A program made the translations under genes and the position numbers. Source: Hypholoma sublateritium FD-334 SS-4 (taxonomy: Eukaryota > Basidiomycota > Agaricomycetes > Agaricales > Strophariaceae). From it: a stretch of 64,000 nucleotides of DNA. Under the pieces are notes generated by a model. The model did not search any database, was not told where the DNA came from, and saw only the letters and a program-made list of their open reading frames with translations. Below, piece by piece: positions 43,867-56,953 of this stretch. The stretch spans positions 760,462 through 824,461 of the forward strand of contig KN817519.1 of the NCBI GenBank assembly GCA_000827495.1, written 5' to 3'. Position 1 is the first letter of the stretch. The number at the start of each line of letters is the position of its first letter.

Positions 43867-45229
43867 TTAGTCGATTTTCCATTCCTTGCCCCCGACGTCG
43901 TCCTCTGAGCTGACAATAAGCTCGACGGACCAGATAACTAGAGTGAAAAATATATTCATCCATCTCCACCATATCTGAGATGAATGATCAAGTACTGGAA
44001 ACGAGTCAGCATGAGTAGCCCTGGTCATAGGTAATAACGCACGTAATAAGTGTGAGTAAACGGTTATGAAGATCGACTGGCGATAAGTAAGGAGAATTCT
44101 AGTCAGTGTGGATGTCTATAGCGGATTCAGTTAGACGCATGGATTAAGAATGAAAGGAGACATACGGGTCTGTCGCTCCACGTATCGTCGACTCCTTCTT
44201 CTGACTCCCAGCTGTCCGCACCGATGGTGGGGAGAATGCGCGAGGCTAAATGCAAGATGGCGAGTCGGTACAGAAGAGCAATCAGAACAGGCTTAGGGAG
44301 TGTGTTGATGATGAAATTGAGGAGTTTCTGGAAATGCGGGAGGATATTCGGGAGGAGGGGTGCACTAAAGGGACATACACAGTTTAATGGTAATAAAACA
44401 CAACGATATCTGCATTAAAGCACTCACTAAGACGAGGCAGGGTCGGTGAAGGCCTTCTGGTCAAAGCCACACAGCCACACGTTGTACGCAATGAATACGG
44501 CCAGCCCCGACGACTCAATGATGTTCGTACGGCGCAAGACGAAGCCAATGATCGTCAGAAACAGGAAAGCGGTGATCGCAACGCCCAGGAGTGTCGACGA
44601 CAGCGGCGACGTTGCCGCCGCAGGGTATGACTATAATAGTAACCCTCGCGTGAGCAGCCATCCAAGCCCGATAAAAGCAAAACAGACGCACATCGACGAT
44701 CCACCACGCAGAGGCAACGTATGCTACCGCCGTCGCAATGAGCAGCGCAAATTGAAGAGCGTCGCCGCGCGCGACGAGCTGACGGCCGTGCTGCCCGAGC
44801 TTCTGCACGACGAGCAGGCTTGAGAGGCCCTCCATAGCGATGAACAGCGGTCCCGAGAGGGTGAGCAGCGTGCCCCACCACGCCGCCGCACCCGTAAGCC
44901 ACGGATTCGGCGCCTCCGCAAATATGTTGAAGCACACGAGGAGCAGGAACGGATGCATGGGCACCTGCAGCACCGAGAGCGCGTGCGAGCCCCAGACGAG
45001 ACTCATGGTCCCGTGCACGAGCGCATGGAGGGTGAGCAGCAACGAGAGTAAGAGGAAGGCCTCGTTTGAGATCGTCGCGAGTGTGAGCGGGAGGAAAATG
45101 AGGATCTGAAGCGCCGTCGACAGTCTGTGATGGAGATAAGCCTTTCATTGACCTGAAATTGCTTTTTAGTGCGTACCTTGCTACATTTGTTATGGCGCTC
45201 CAAAGGAACCACGCATTAAGCACAGGCAT
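43867..45229 (-). CDS. ICE2: ICE2-like ER membrane protein
   Basis: Polytopic endoplasmic-reticulum protein; in yeast Ice2 affects ER inheritance and phospholipid/lipid-droplet balance. Exons join as MPVLNAWFLWSAITNVA then RLSTALQILIFLPLTLAT, followed by hydrophobic helices (AFLLLSLLLTLHALVHG, FLLLVCFNIFAEAP, LLTLSGPLFIAMEGLSSLLVVQKLG, FALLIATAVAYVASAWWIV). Later exons add LLGVAITAFLFLTIIGFVL, APLLPNILPHFQKLLNF, LHLASRILPTIGADSWE and the end LDHSSQIWWRWMN with VIWSVELIVSSEDD. These C-terminal blocks are those of fungal ICE2. About six exons. The assignment rests on remembered family motifs. Confidence 0.82.
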
Positions 45230-45766
45230 GAGAACCTATCGGAAGTTAACTTCTGAACGGCCAATGCGTTGAGGAGGATATCAACGGGATGGGGAGCCAC
45301 TGGTCGGCGTCATGGGCAGAATGCTCCAAACCTGCAGCTTCTGCCACTGTGGCCTACAGAGCAGTCTTTGTGACACATCGTGATGTGACATGTCGTGGGC
45401 CAGGGCTTCCGAGTCATTACTTCAAAGTTCAATATTTCAGTACCGAACACAAATCGAGCAAGTACTTGTTGAAGCCAAATTCTGCTTTGAACGAAGACAA
45501 TTAATTACGTCCAAGGGTGAAGACAATTAAACATGCGGAATGTACACTACTTCTCTATTTACAACTCAGCTTTCTACAAAGATTTCAAAAAAAAACTTGA
45601 CTATGTGACAACAACTTACAGGACGTAAACGACTAAAGTACAACCAATAAAATGAGAAACCTAAACTACAAGTAAACCAGAATCAAAATATCCCGCTTGC
45701 ACCAACTAGCGAGAGGGACGATATCCCAAGTCAGGAACTCCCCGCTCCCCATACGCTGCCCGCGAC
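45230..45766. other. Intergenic region ICE2-DUG3
   Basis: ICE2 promoter on the left and DUG3 3' region on the right. AT-rich from about 45,480. No coding content is recognised. Confidence 0.5.
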
Positions 45767-47430
45767 TCAGTGCATCTGCGGCGGTCGTCTGCTGTTCGGC
45801 GTGTCCACGATGCCCTTCCGAGGGTTGAGGAGGCCCTTCTCTTGCGCGAACTCCGTCGCTCGTGGGATCGCCGCTGGGTCCGACGGTGGCACGTAGAACT
45901 TGTCCTTGATCGGGATTTGCAGCAGGTTCATTTTCGGCGTGATAACCACCATATGATTTGTCTTGATCTCCATCCAGTCCGCTAATGAAGTGGGTCAGTA
46001 TATCCCGGACGTGATGCTGAGAAGATTATGGGCACGTACCACGTTCGAATGTGAGAGGTTCGCTTGCAATCTGGGACATTATTAGGCACTACGCTCCGTT
46101 CCGATATTTAAAATTGACATACCATGATAATGTTCTCCCGCTTGTCGGTTTTCGACATTTTATAATGCCCCCCTTCAGCGCTTTCACTAAAATCGGTTCC
46201 AGATGAAAACCACTATCATGGTGTCAATCAGATATGCATAGCCCGCCAGATTCTGGGACTCACAAGCGAGGCCGCTTCATCCGTTTTCGAAGAGATGTAG
46301 CGGGTGACCACGACGCTCTCTCCGTCCGTGACGCAGAAATTCATCAGACTGGGCTACGAATACAGTCAATAAGAGCACCTGCCCCGGCACAAGCTGGCTG
46401 TACCTCGGTGATCTTGAATTCCTCGGCATAACCATTCAGCGCCGCGACCGTGCCCTCCATCGCCTTCCGTAGCGTTTCGGAGCTAAACGACCGGGCATTG
46501 CAGTCGGGGAGCTGGGAACGGACCCGTTAGCACATATCGCGCGACCCGCCGAGATAAGCACGCACCTTGGACAAGAATAACGCAAACGCCCACTCCGAGT
46601 CTGGCGGTGGAATGGCAGTCAGCGCGTTGCAGGGATGGGGGCAGATAACGGATAGCGCGCCGAATAGGCGCATAGTGCATACCTGTGTTGCCCTGCACGA
46701 TGTCGAATATGGCGTCCGGGAGATCTTGCTGCAGACGCCGCTTCACCATCGGGAATTCGGCTACTCCGCCGTTATGCATGAACTAGGATCCGCGCTGATC
46801 AGGCTAACAGAGCTAAGGAAGACCGAAAAGGACGTACCATAAGCTTTCCGTGCACAAACGGGTGGCAGTTGTCCAGTGACAGGGTACCGGCGGTGGTCGC
46901 GCGAACATGTCCGCTAAAGAGAGGAAAGCTCCGGTTGGGTAAAACACTGCAACACAGTTGGTGCGACCCACAATACGAGAGGCGACTTGATCTTTTCCGC
47001 TAGCCGTGTTAGGTTGATGTTGTTCCACGCCTTTTGGCGACGTCAGTGAGCCGGTAATGCAGGCAGGAAATGAGCATCCGGACTGACAGGAGTGACGGAG
47101 GTGAAGATGCACGGCTGGCTGCCCAGCTCTTCGTCGTAGACAGAGTCATACCAGCCTGGCGAGCGCCCATTGTTAGCGCAACCTCCCTCCGAAGAGTGCT
47201 AGCTGCGACGCACCGACGCCGAATCCATCCCCGTTCATAGGCCGCCGTCTGTCGAGGCGCAGCCGCGAGTCAAAGGCCTGGTTGATGATGGAGTGGCATG
47301 GTCTAGTGAGAAGCTGTTTATGAACTCTGCATCAGCTCTCCGCGTGCCGCCTTCCGGCGAATTCCAAAGGATGACATACATGGGATAACTGGACCGGGGA
47401 GGTACCCTTGTATATCACAAAGCGGCACAT
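45767..47430 (-). CDS. DUG3: DUG3-like glutamine amidotransferase (glutathione degradation)
   Basis: Class II amidotransferase-fold subunit of the alternative glutathione-degrading complex with Dug2. The mature enzyme begins at Cys2: the first exon gives MCRFVIYKGTSPVQLSH, next LLTRPCHSIINQAFDSRLRLDRRRPMNGDGFGVG. Further family blocks are PLVFAHVRATTAGTLS, NCHPFVHGKLMFMHNGG and LMNFCVTDGESVVVTRY. The ending has ASEPLTFERADWMEIKTNHMVVI split over two exons and PPQMH before the stop. About nine exons with short introns. The start is fixed by the catalytic Cys position. Confidence 0.93.
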
Positions 47431-47726
47431 GTGCTGTAGGAGTGGCGGGCTGAGGACTGGAACAGAGGAAGGGATTGACGGTTGCTTAAGAGCGAAATGT
47501 TTTATGACACTCTGACACGCATATGAATGGCTTGATTGGGAAGGTAAACAATTCGGCGGGTGGGGCGCGCGGTGACTATCGCACCTCTGCCTCGTAATTA
47601 CGTGCGATCGCGCGAGCGAAGGCAATCACCGAGCGTGACTCGACCCTGTTTCTCCGGGTACTTTAACCTATTCTATTTTTTTGCACGCTGACTTCCTACA
47701 TATAATACACTACGTCGACATTTCTC

Positions 47727-49644
47727 TCAGATGAATTCCTTGGGACGCTTGGCGGGGTCTCCACCGGCCTCATCGTAAACAAGGCCAGCAACACGGAACG
47801 CCAATTCTACCGGGAACGTGCATAAGCGAAGTAGCCAGCATGAAATCCAGCAGCCGGATTCACTCACCGTCTGCCTGCGCTCTCAACACAGCTTCGGCGT
47901 AGACTCGCACGACGTCTTCTGTTCCACTCGGCCTAACGAAAGACCTGCCGCCCTCGTATCTCCGGACAAGCTCGTGGATCTTCTCCTGTAGCCCTGGCGG
48001 GTTCACTAGACGCCGCTCTGCGTCTTCTGTCTTGAACGCATTCCTGTCGCCAACGACAACCTTCACGAGACGGTTTGGCAGATCGGCGTACAGCGAGTTC
48101 CATTCAACCCCTGAGTACGATTTGTGTGCCAGAACGACCTCGACCAGAAGCATGTCGGACAAAGCATCGCCGACAGTCTGGTTAATCAATTGCGTCAAGT
48201 TGATCAAATGATTCAACGCAGTTGACTGTGCTGGGGTCGAGGGCTCGTGTTTGGTGAGAATTTCCTGGGTAGCTGGCGAGAATAGCACAGTCCCATGACC
48301 GTTGGCTTCAAAGTAAACTCCAATGCTGTAATGCTCGGCGGCGTGGTGGAGATGCTTCACGCCAGTGGAAACACATTTCACAGGCAAACGCTAACTTGAC
48401 GTGTAAGTACTTCTGGCATCATCATAAAACAAATCTCACCTCTTCAAGGTATTTTGTAGACGCGCCGTTGGCATACGCTGTCTGCACCACGCCCACTTTG
48501 ATTTCCGATTCCAATCCTGCGAGTTTGACTTGTTCTACTATGAAGGCGGCAACCAACGCTGCGATTTTATCACCGTCAAGCATGTGGAATTGGCCACGCT
48601 CGTCGAGATAGTAATACATCAGGCGATCGGCATCGCCGTCTAGACTGCACGCTCTCTGGCCAGGCTTCATGACATCCACGAGATTGGGGGGCAATCTCTG
48701 CATGGTCTTGACGTAATCAGCCCCGCACGAGTCGTTAAGCTTTCCACGAGAGGTTGTGTCGGTGTTTTCTAGAACCAATGGAATGCTCGTCCCTAGATAC
48801 GCTTGGAGGTTTTTAGCGGCTATCGCGCCGACTCCGTTGGCACAGTCGATAACAACAGTATCCGGTGTAGCTTTCCCGGCCTGTAGACGTTTCAAATGGG
48901 AGAACAAAGGTCCAAAGGTCAAAACGTACGATCAGTTTCTTGAACGACGCGCTGAGCTTGGTATAATAACCGTCTTCCGAATCGTCGCCGTAGCTCTCGT
49001 TAGTCCCCTTGGTGTTGATTGCCTTCACGAGGTAGTGCAAGATCGGCGTCGTTGTAACGCCAGCATCGCGCGCTTCAACGCCTAGCGCTTTGAACCCGTC
49101 TTCCAAGGCAGAAATGAGCGCTGGACCAGAAGGGCGGGTGTCTCGGGCGTAAACCACCCGGGCGGGCTTCGAGAGATCGATCCTGGCGCTCTGGACAAGC
49201 GCGCTCACCGCCTCGATGAACGCATCGGTACTCGGGGCGTTCGCGAGAGCCGTCGCGTGTACCTCCCAAGATGCCTCGAGCATCTCACCGCGTGGGTCGA
49301 CGAGCTTCACACCATTGTCCTATGTAGATAAACGCGTCAATATAAGTGCGGATCGCGCGGGCGTCGGGCTACCTGTTCGGGGTTGTGCGATGCAGTGACC
49401 ATTACACCAATGGTGCGCCCATCGAGGCGCTTGCTACGTAGCCCAGCGAGAATTCCGACGCGAAAGAGGACAGAATCGAGGGTACTGCCCCTGTAACATC
49501 GCGACTACTTAGCGGAAGCAATCTGTGGGCAGGCGGTACGTACAATGTCCTAAAGCCCGCAGTACCGTACTGGAAGTAGAGGTGAGATGGCTTCGGATGG
49601 GCATCTGCGAGGACTTGGATGGCCCTGACGGGGAGTTCTGGCAT
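47727..49644 (-). CDS. PCM1: Phosphoacetylglucosamine mutase
   Basis: Converts GlcNAc-6-phosphate to GlcNAc-1-phosphate in UDP-GlcNAc synthesis, feeding chitin, N-glycans and GPI anchors. Key motifs: substrate entry [11 protein letters not shown], active-site serine loop [23 protein letters not shown], metal loop [14 protein letters not shown], and the phosphate-binding [17 protein letters not shown] near the C-terminus. About six exons; the start at [12 protein letters not shown] and the stop after KRPKEFI give close to the family length. Divergent from alpha-SNAP with 130 bp between start codons. Confidence 0.96.
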
Positions 49645-49774
49645 GGTGGTTGGGGGAAAAGGTGACTGACGTCGTTGCGGTGATCACTGTCAATCAGATG
49701 ACCCCTTTTCGGGATAAGTGCAATGCAGTGTCCCTGCGACGCCTCTTATTCTTGACCATCTACACACCACAACT

Positions 49775-50806
49775 ATGGCCGAAAAGTCAGCAGCGCGGGG
49801 CTACCTCCAGAAGGCCGACAAGAAGGCGCAATCGTCCGGCGGCTGGTTCACATCTTCTTCGACCAAGTACGAGGAGGCCGGCGATCTCTATCAGCAGGCC
49901 GCGAACGCCTTTAAGCTCGAGAAGCTCTTCAAGGAGGCTGGCGACGCCTTCGCTCGGGAGGCAGAGTGCAGGGAGCTCTGCAAGGAAGAGAACGAGGCTG
50001 CCAACGCCTGGTGGAACGCCTCCAAAGCTTACAAGCGAGGCTTCCCGGATCGTGAGTGCTACCCGTGGCTGTCGAGCGCACTGCCTGATCGAAACCGCAG
50101 TCGCCATCCAGGCGCTTACGCAGACCATCGTCCACCTCACCCGCTCGGGACGCTTCAGGCAGGCCGCCGACCGCGAGAAGGAAATTGGCCAGATTTATCT
50201 GCAGGAGTCGAACGACCTGCGGAAGGCCTGCGAGAGCTACGTCCGCGCGGGCGAGTGGTATGCGCAGGAAGATGCTACCGCGTAAACCCCCTTCTCCTGC
50301 TGGCTTGTACTGCGCATCTGATTCTATCTGGTTTATAGAACGGCCAATGCATGTTTCAAGGACGCTGCAGATCTGCATGCTGACTTGGGCGAATATCCTC
50401 AAGCCATTTCCCGATACGAACAGGTCGCAGACCACTCGCTAGGGTCTGCGTTGACCAAATACAGTGTCAAGGAGTACTGGCTCAGGGCAGGCCTCTGCGC
50501 ACTCGCGATGAACGTAAGTTCTATCGTCTGCTCTTAGCTGTCTCAATCACTGGCTAAACATCTTGCCAGGACACCGTCACCGCCAAGCGAAACATGCAGA
50601 AATACAGCAACCAAGACGTCACATTCTCTTCGACCCGAGAAGCCAAGTTCGTCAACGCCTTGGTGGAGGCCTTCGAGAACGGCGACCAGGACGCTTTCAC
50701 GGCTGCCGTATACGAGTTCGACCAGGTCACCAAGCTCGACAACTGGAAGACGTCGATATTGCTCAAGATCAAGAAAGAGATCGGCGAGGAATTGCGTCTG
50801 ACTTGA
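49775..50806 (+). CDS. SEC17: Alpha-SNAP (Sec17)
   Basis: Adaptor that recruits the NSF/Sec18 ATPase to SNARE complexes for disassembly after membrane fusion. Exons 49775-50051, 50101-50281, 50339-50513 and 50570-50806 give 289 residues, the usual length. The TPR-like helices are seen in order: KYEEAGDLYQQAANAFKLEK, EAANAWWNASKAYKR, QAADREKEIGQIYLQE, ACESYVRAGEWYAQEDA and KYSVKEYWLRAGLCALAMND. The C-terminal LDNWKTSILLKIKKEI with the final LRLT matches the Sec18-stimulating end. Confidence 0.96.
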
Positions 50807-51309
50807 TACTATTGATAGGGTACACAGGTTATGTTAACTTCTACAGGAATTCTCGGGCTATACATTTAATTACATTTACTCGGTCTTCGGACAATCCTTC
50901 ACATACTGCACGGCGATGACAACCAACAAATGGATCATATATTTCACCATGTATAGATCACCAGTGCGCTCCATCCTTGCTTTAGTCCTCACCAGTCTAG
51001 ATTGTGGGTGATATCACCGAGGTCTCGAGATTCTAACTGGAATTATCGACTTGGGCCTCCAGGTAAACCCAAACTTGGCATTGAGGAGACTGTAAAACAT
51101 CGTAGTACTTACCCTGATGATGCTACTCGATTTTTTCTCGTATTCTCTTGAAGATGGTTCAGTCATCTAAACTGCAGTTAATCTTGATGGAAGCTTCCAA
51201 CTTTAATTAATAAGTTGAAGAGTAACTGAGTTGCCTTCGAGCAGTACCGTTGACCAAACAACGATAAACCACTTTCGCTGCTCGCACCCGTACCACCAAG
51301 TCTCCGTCC
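50807..51309. other. Intergenic region alpha-SNAP to helicase
   Basis: About 500 bp, AT-rich, with no recognised gene. Holds the alpha-SNAP 3' region and the helicase promoter. Confidence 0.5.
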
Positions 51310-53895
51310 ATGCAATGCCGCTGGAGGCCTCTGTCTTCCCTCTTTCTCTCTTTTAACAGGCGAGGCGTGTCGACACACGCTCCCATCGTCCTCAGGCCGT
51401 ACCAGGAACTCTGCCTCACGTCGTGCACCGATGCCCTCGCCGCAGGCTCGACCCGTATAGGCGTCTCGCTGCCCACTGGCTCTGGCAAGACGACCGTGTT
51501 TGTTTCGCTGCTATCACGCATCGAGTCGCCGGCGAACAATGCGGCGGCAACGCGCTCGTTGATCGTGGTCAACAGCATCGAGCTAGCGCGCCAGTCGGCA
51601 GAGCAGGTCAAGCGCATGTTTCCGCACTGGCACGTGGAAATTGAGCAGGGCGCGAAGCACCAGGCGTCGGGGACAGCGGACGTGTGCGTGGCATTTCATG
51701 CTCTCGTTGAAGGCACATGGACTAGAAGTTTAGGCTGACTTGTATTGCAGGACTATCGCGACTTATCAAACACTCAACAATGAGCTGCGGCTCAGGAAGT
51801 TCGATAGCAAGATGTTCAAGGCTGTCATCATCGACGAAGCTCACCATGCTGCAGCCCCATCGTCAGTACACATTCTCGTTGGTTCCAAAAAATAAACATG
51901 CTCACACCTGCTTCCATAGGTATCGCCGTGTACTGTCCAGATTCCATAATGACATAAAACATCCCGACGGCCTGGTCATAGACGAACTCCCACACAAGAT
52001 TCCCATCATTGGCTTCTCTGCAACTTTCAGTCGGCATGATGGAATTGCCCTGGGAGCGGTCTTCGAGAGTATAGTATATCACCGCGATTTTTTGGAAATG
52101 ATCAAGGACCAATGGTCTGTACACTTCCCGATGCGATACTCTAATACACCTGTTCTAATGCCCATATAATCAATTTAGGCTATGCGACATTCGCTTTACC
52201 TCTGTCAAAGCGAAGCTTAATTTGTCCAAAGTTCCCATCAACAGCGTCAATAAAGATTTCAGTGCAACCGGTCTTGCTTCAGTAATGAATTCAGAATCCA
52301 TGAACAACGTGGTCGTGCGCTCTTGGATTGACCGTGCATGTAAGCTAAACTTTCACCATTTGCTCGCGTCAACCTAACATCTGTATTGAGCGGAACGCAA
52401 GTCCACTCTAGTGTTTTGCGTCAACATAGCCCATGTCGTAGAGTTAACAAAAACTTTCCGAAGCTATGGCGTAGATGCAAGATACATCTTTGCGGCTACG
52501 CCACCTGCAGAACGGAAGGAACTGATATCTGCTTTCAAGCAGGGAGATTTCCCTGTCCTTGTCAACTGTGGTGGGTACACGGTCAATATTATGTTTTTTC
52601 CTCTCTTGTTAAAAGCACGTCTAGCTATTCTCACTGAAGGCGCGGACATCCCAAATATTGATTGTGTTGTCCTTGCTAGGCCCACTCGTTCGCGAAATAT
52701 TTTTGCTCAGATGGTATCGATTCATGTCTAATCCCCCTTTTTGGTTGTGAGAAACTGAATCTCTTTATATCAGGTTGGTCGTGGCATGAGGTTATCTCCA
52801 ACTACAGGGAAAACAGACTGTCGAATAATCGACTTTGTGGACAGCCACAGTCGAGTGGGAGGCGTCGTCTCCCTCCCCAATCTCTTTGGTCTCGATCCCG
52901 GTGAGTTAGACATCGACGGTACGTTCCACGCATGTTATATCTCAGAATATGCCAGTGGTTCAAACACTCCGTATACCTAGATGAAACCATCGATACGTTA
53001 AGAACTCGTATCCATGACCGCAGCGCAGAGTACCATCATAAGTTGCTGACGAGCCCCTACATCCCAAAATCTGACGTGCCCAAGTCCGGCGCCCCCATTA
53101 CGCTCGAGGAACTACCCAACCCGTTTTCCGTGACCTACACAGATCATGACGATGCCTTCGGAATGATGGAGGACCTGAGTGGGACAGAGCAGAGCATGTC
53201 GAGCCCATATGCATGGGTTCACTGTGGTGCTGGGATCTGGGTCCTCGAGCTGCACCAGCGAGGGTTCCTGCGCGTGGAGCCAGATGATGCTGAGCCAGCT
53301 CAGGAGGACGGTAAGCCGCTCGCCGAGGGCCTCCTGTACAAGGCGCGGTACACGGCGGCGAATCATAACTCGAAAATCCGCCAGCCGTTTCTAGCTCCTC
53401 GCACGCTCTTCGGCGGCCTCGCGCTCGCCACGGCCATCCGCGCGTGCGACAACTATGTACAGACTAAGCTTTTCAAGAACCCACCGACGATGTGAGTGCA
53501 TCTCATCCGCTTCGCTCTGTGTTTATTATTTAAGCCTCTTACTTCAGGCTGCGCACCACTGCTGAATGGCGTAAGCTCCCTGCGTCCGCAGCGCAGCGGA
53601 ATCTCATTATGAAGAAGCAAAAGTCACACCCCGACGTGGAGCCACTGTCTGACAGCACGGCACTCACTAAAGGACAGGCTGCGATTATCATTGCTCGCCT
53701 CAAACATGGCGCGGGTGTGAGTTCTTTTCCCGGGAAATACTGGTAAATGAAAGATTGCTTATGCTTGACATAATAATATAGGGGCGACACAAGAAAAAGA
53801 TGCAGGAGGAGGCCCGTGCCCTGAAGAAGACACAGAAGGAGGAATTGCGGGTGGACCGCGAAGTGGTTCGCGTTGGTCTGTTGCCGACCCTCTGA
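51310..53895 (+). CDS. IRC3: Irc3-like mitochondrial superfamily 2 helicase
   Basis: DEAH-box helicase of the Irc3 type, which in yeast maintains mitochondrial DNA. The N-terminus ([19 protein letters not shown]) is basic and Ser/Arg-rich, a likely mitochondrial presequence. Motif Q-like LRPYQELCL, motif [10 protein letters not shown], Ia [64 protein letters not shown] and [12 protein letters not shown] are intact. The C-terminal region is unique to the family and ends with [18 protein letters not shown]. Exon 1 is 51310-51683 and exon 2 starts at 51751; about nine exons. Tail to tail with the pseudouridine fusion gene, 24 bp between stops. Confidence 0.9.
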
Positions 53896-53919
53896 TCAGG
53901 GCGACAACACAATTGGACA

Positions 53920-56900
53920 CTAAGCCTGGTCTATGAGCGACAGCAGCGGCGAGACGGCGGAGTGGCTCTGGAGTGTTAGGACCGCGGCCTTCTGCGCCGT
54001 TAATAGCGTGCTACGCAATGTCTTGGGGTGATACAGCGCATGCGGGTGGTGCCCCAGGGTTGAGATTAGCGCGCCAACAAAGGAGTCGCCCGCGCCTGTC
54101 ACATTGGCCAGCGCCTCGACGGGCAATGCAGGGAGGTGTTGAAGCACGACGATTTCCCCCGCCTTGCCGTGCGCGACGACGGTGCGCTGGTGCGGGTTGC
54201 TGCGCTCCGCGGCCCAGCCCGACGTTGCAGCGTCTTTGGGGTCGATGCGCATAGCGACGAGCACGCCCTGCGCGCCGCACTTGATCACAAGGTGCTGGAA
54301 GAATGGGAGGAGGTGCAGGGCCTTCTGCGCAACGCCGTCGTTCACGAGGAACGCCAGGGTGCCGGCAGCCGCGTCGTGGTCGGAGGCGGGTTTGCGCGCG
54401 AGCTGCTCGAGCTCCATCCGGAAGGCTGAGCCGATATTGAGGCTGTCAACAGTAGACCACCAGACCGGGTGATCCATTAGCTCGAATAGATCTGATTGCG
54501 CTGTTTCGTAGAGTTGTGTCAGTTCCAGGAGATTGGGTGTACAGTACGCGATAGGCGCCTGGCTTGACAATTTGCCCTTGAGAGCAGTCAGGACGGCTGG
54601 GAGGATCGCAGTGGACTTGACGGCCGAAGTCGGTTCAAAAAGCAGTGGTATCCCCCGCTCACTGCAATGCTGCACAACGTCATCGATGGTGGTGGTGAGC
54701 AGATTTCCATCCAAAGCGATCACACTCGGTGTATGCTTTTTCAGCCGCTCAATGATCTGCAAATATATGTCAATTAAGTTCCTCCGTCAAAAGCAAGGGA
54801 TTGACTGGCCTGTTCGCCTGTCACCGACTCCATGATGGACATATCTGCGACGCCTCCAACGAGCGTCCCAGTGCTATCGAGCACCATGTTGCATACAGCC
54901 GTATCCTTGTCCGTCCTGACAAGCCCGTCCGTGCGCATCCCGAAACTCGATAGCTCGTCGACGAGGAGGTGGCCAAACGCGTCGCGGCCGATTGGGGCGA
55001 AGAGGACAGATGAGAGCTTAGGATACCTGGCCTGCATGATGCGGTGCGTCGCTTCAGCAATGTTGCGCCCGACACCGCCAAGGGAGATGCGGACAGTCCC
55101 TGGCGCGGTGGAGTGCCGCGCGAGGGCGGCGGTGATGTTAGGCTGCTCTTGTGCGGTAATGTCGACGGCGGCGGAGCCGATGACGACGACGTTGGCGGAT
55201 GGCTATAGAGGGCAATGTGTCAGGAAAGTCGGTCTGTATTTACCGATAGAACCTCACAAGGCCGGGTTGTTTCTTTGCATGGTCAGGGAAAGGCAGCAGT
55301 TCTGCACGGGGCATCGTCTGTCCTTGGGCTTGGGCTACGGATGGCAGGGGTGGAAGTATTGAAGTTTCGACATTGGAGAGCTACAGTAAGGTCATACAGA
55401 TAGATCGGACACCAGGTTTCGGAGGAAAAACTACACTTTGCTAACCGACTTGTCTGCCAGCTTCTGGTACTCAACCGCGATTTGACCACCTAGCAAAGGA
55501 TGTGGGTCAGGTCAAGTAACAGGAATACAACGGAATTTGCTTACCTACAAGGGCCGTGCTTTCAAGTAAAGCAACGTTGGATGCGAGCGAATTGCCGCCA
55601 CTAAGCTCAGCGATTCTATTGAGAAGCCACGGGGTTGCGTCTTTTCCACTTAAACTGACACCATTCTGTTCTGACTCGGAGACAGCTTGATTGACCCAGT
55701 TCTGGATCTTCTCTCCGATAGCTTCATATTCTTCGGGAATGGGTACCGCAATCAGGGCACCGTTTTGCATGCCTAACTGCCACTGCGTGTCTGAAAGGGT
55801 GTGAGCTGGTTCTCGGATACACGTGGACTAGAGGCATACGGAGGATTTTAGCTGCCGTTGCTGGGTCTCTGATGTTCCAAGGAACCTGAGCGAAATGCGA
55901 TTAATCCTTGCGACCGACATTTCGTGTCCAGACTTACATGGCAACCACTGTGTCTGGAGAAAAATGCTGGAAATTCGCGGGATTCACCGTACGCAAAGAC
56001 TGGTACTCCAAGGGTTTCCTGGGGTTTGGATAAGGATAATCGTACCTCACAAAGTGAAAGGACATACCAAATATTCTAGAGTTCTGTAGAAAATCAAGTA
56101 AAATGAACTAAGCATGCTACATGCCACTAAACAGAAATCGGGGCCAACTTTTTGATATCCAAGATGGACTTGACACCCGATGAGACCAGACCGACAGGGC
56201 AGCGAGTGAGTTCATGCAGATCTGCCGAGACGTCCATGGCTACATTTGACGTGTCAGACACGTAGGATATAATATGAGAATCTCGACACATACAGTTCTC
56301 TCCCCCTCGATGCACCCCACCAAGTCTGATGACGCGTTAACGATCCAGATCAGCGAGGTCAATAAGCGATACTCACCCCCCTGTCGCAAATACCTGCTCA
56401 TTCAGTCAGAAAAGAAAAGCCGGAAAGGTGAGATATTTACTTTGATTCCAGCTAAAGCCGCAAAGACCAAGGTAGCGCTGCATGTTGTTCCTGATTTCGG
56501 TCGACACCGTCTGTCAATGGCTCCCCATGATACATGACAATATTGCGACTAACCTCCGTCTGCCTGCATAGCTATAGCAGCAGCAATATCCCTCCGAGAG
56601 ACTTTGGCTGGCTTAGACGCTGTCCTGTCGGCGAGGCGATCCAACTCATGGCGCTCGAGACCGACTTTCACGCGACCACCGATGATACCAATGGTAGCCG
56701 GGACCGCACCAGTTGACCTCACGATGTTCTCGAGCCCGAGTGGTACTTCCAAGCTTTGAGGATAGGGGAGCCCATGAGTCACCAGTGCTGTTTCAAGAGC
56801 AACGACGGGCTTGTTGTGCGCGAGGGCTTCCTCGACTTCGGGGTGGATGTCTACCGGTGCGTCCTTCGATCGGATGGCACGCAAGTGGGACAATGACGAG

Positions 56901-56953
56901 ATCGAGCGCCGTGTGACAAACCTAGACAGGCTGGATCCACGGGGGAAAGGCAT
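53920..56953 (-). CDS. Pseudouridine-5'-phosphate glycosidase fused to PfkB-family pseudouridine kinase
   Basis: Two consecutive enzymes of pseudouridine breakdown in one polypeptide. The N-terminal half is the glycosidase PsuG type: VVALETALVTHGLPYPQSLEV, TIGIIGGRVKVGL, HRG-containing IGGVHRG, and SSGVKSILDIKKL. The C-terminal half is the ribokinase-like PsuK: VVVIGSAAVDITA, ISLGGVGRNIAEA, and the anion-hole/catalytic motif NVTGAGDSFVGALISTL. The kinase would phosphorylate pseudouridine, the glycosidase would split the C-C bond to uracil and ribose 5-phosphate. The first residues PFPRGSSLSRFVTRRSISS look like a mitochondrial presequence. About ten exons. Such fusions are known in eukaryotes, so this is normal architecture. 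Confidence 0.93.
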
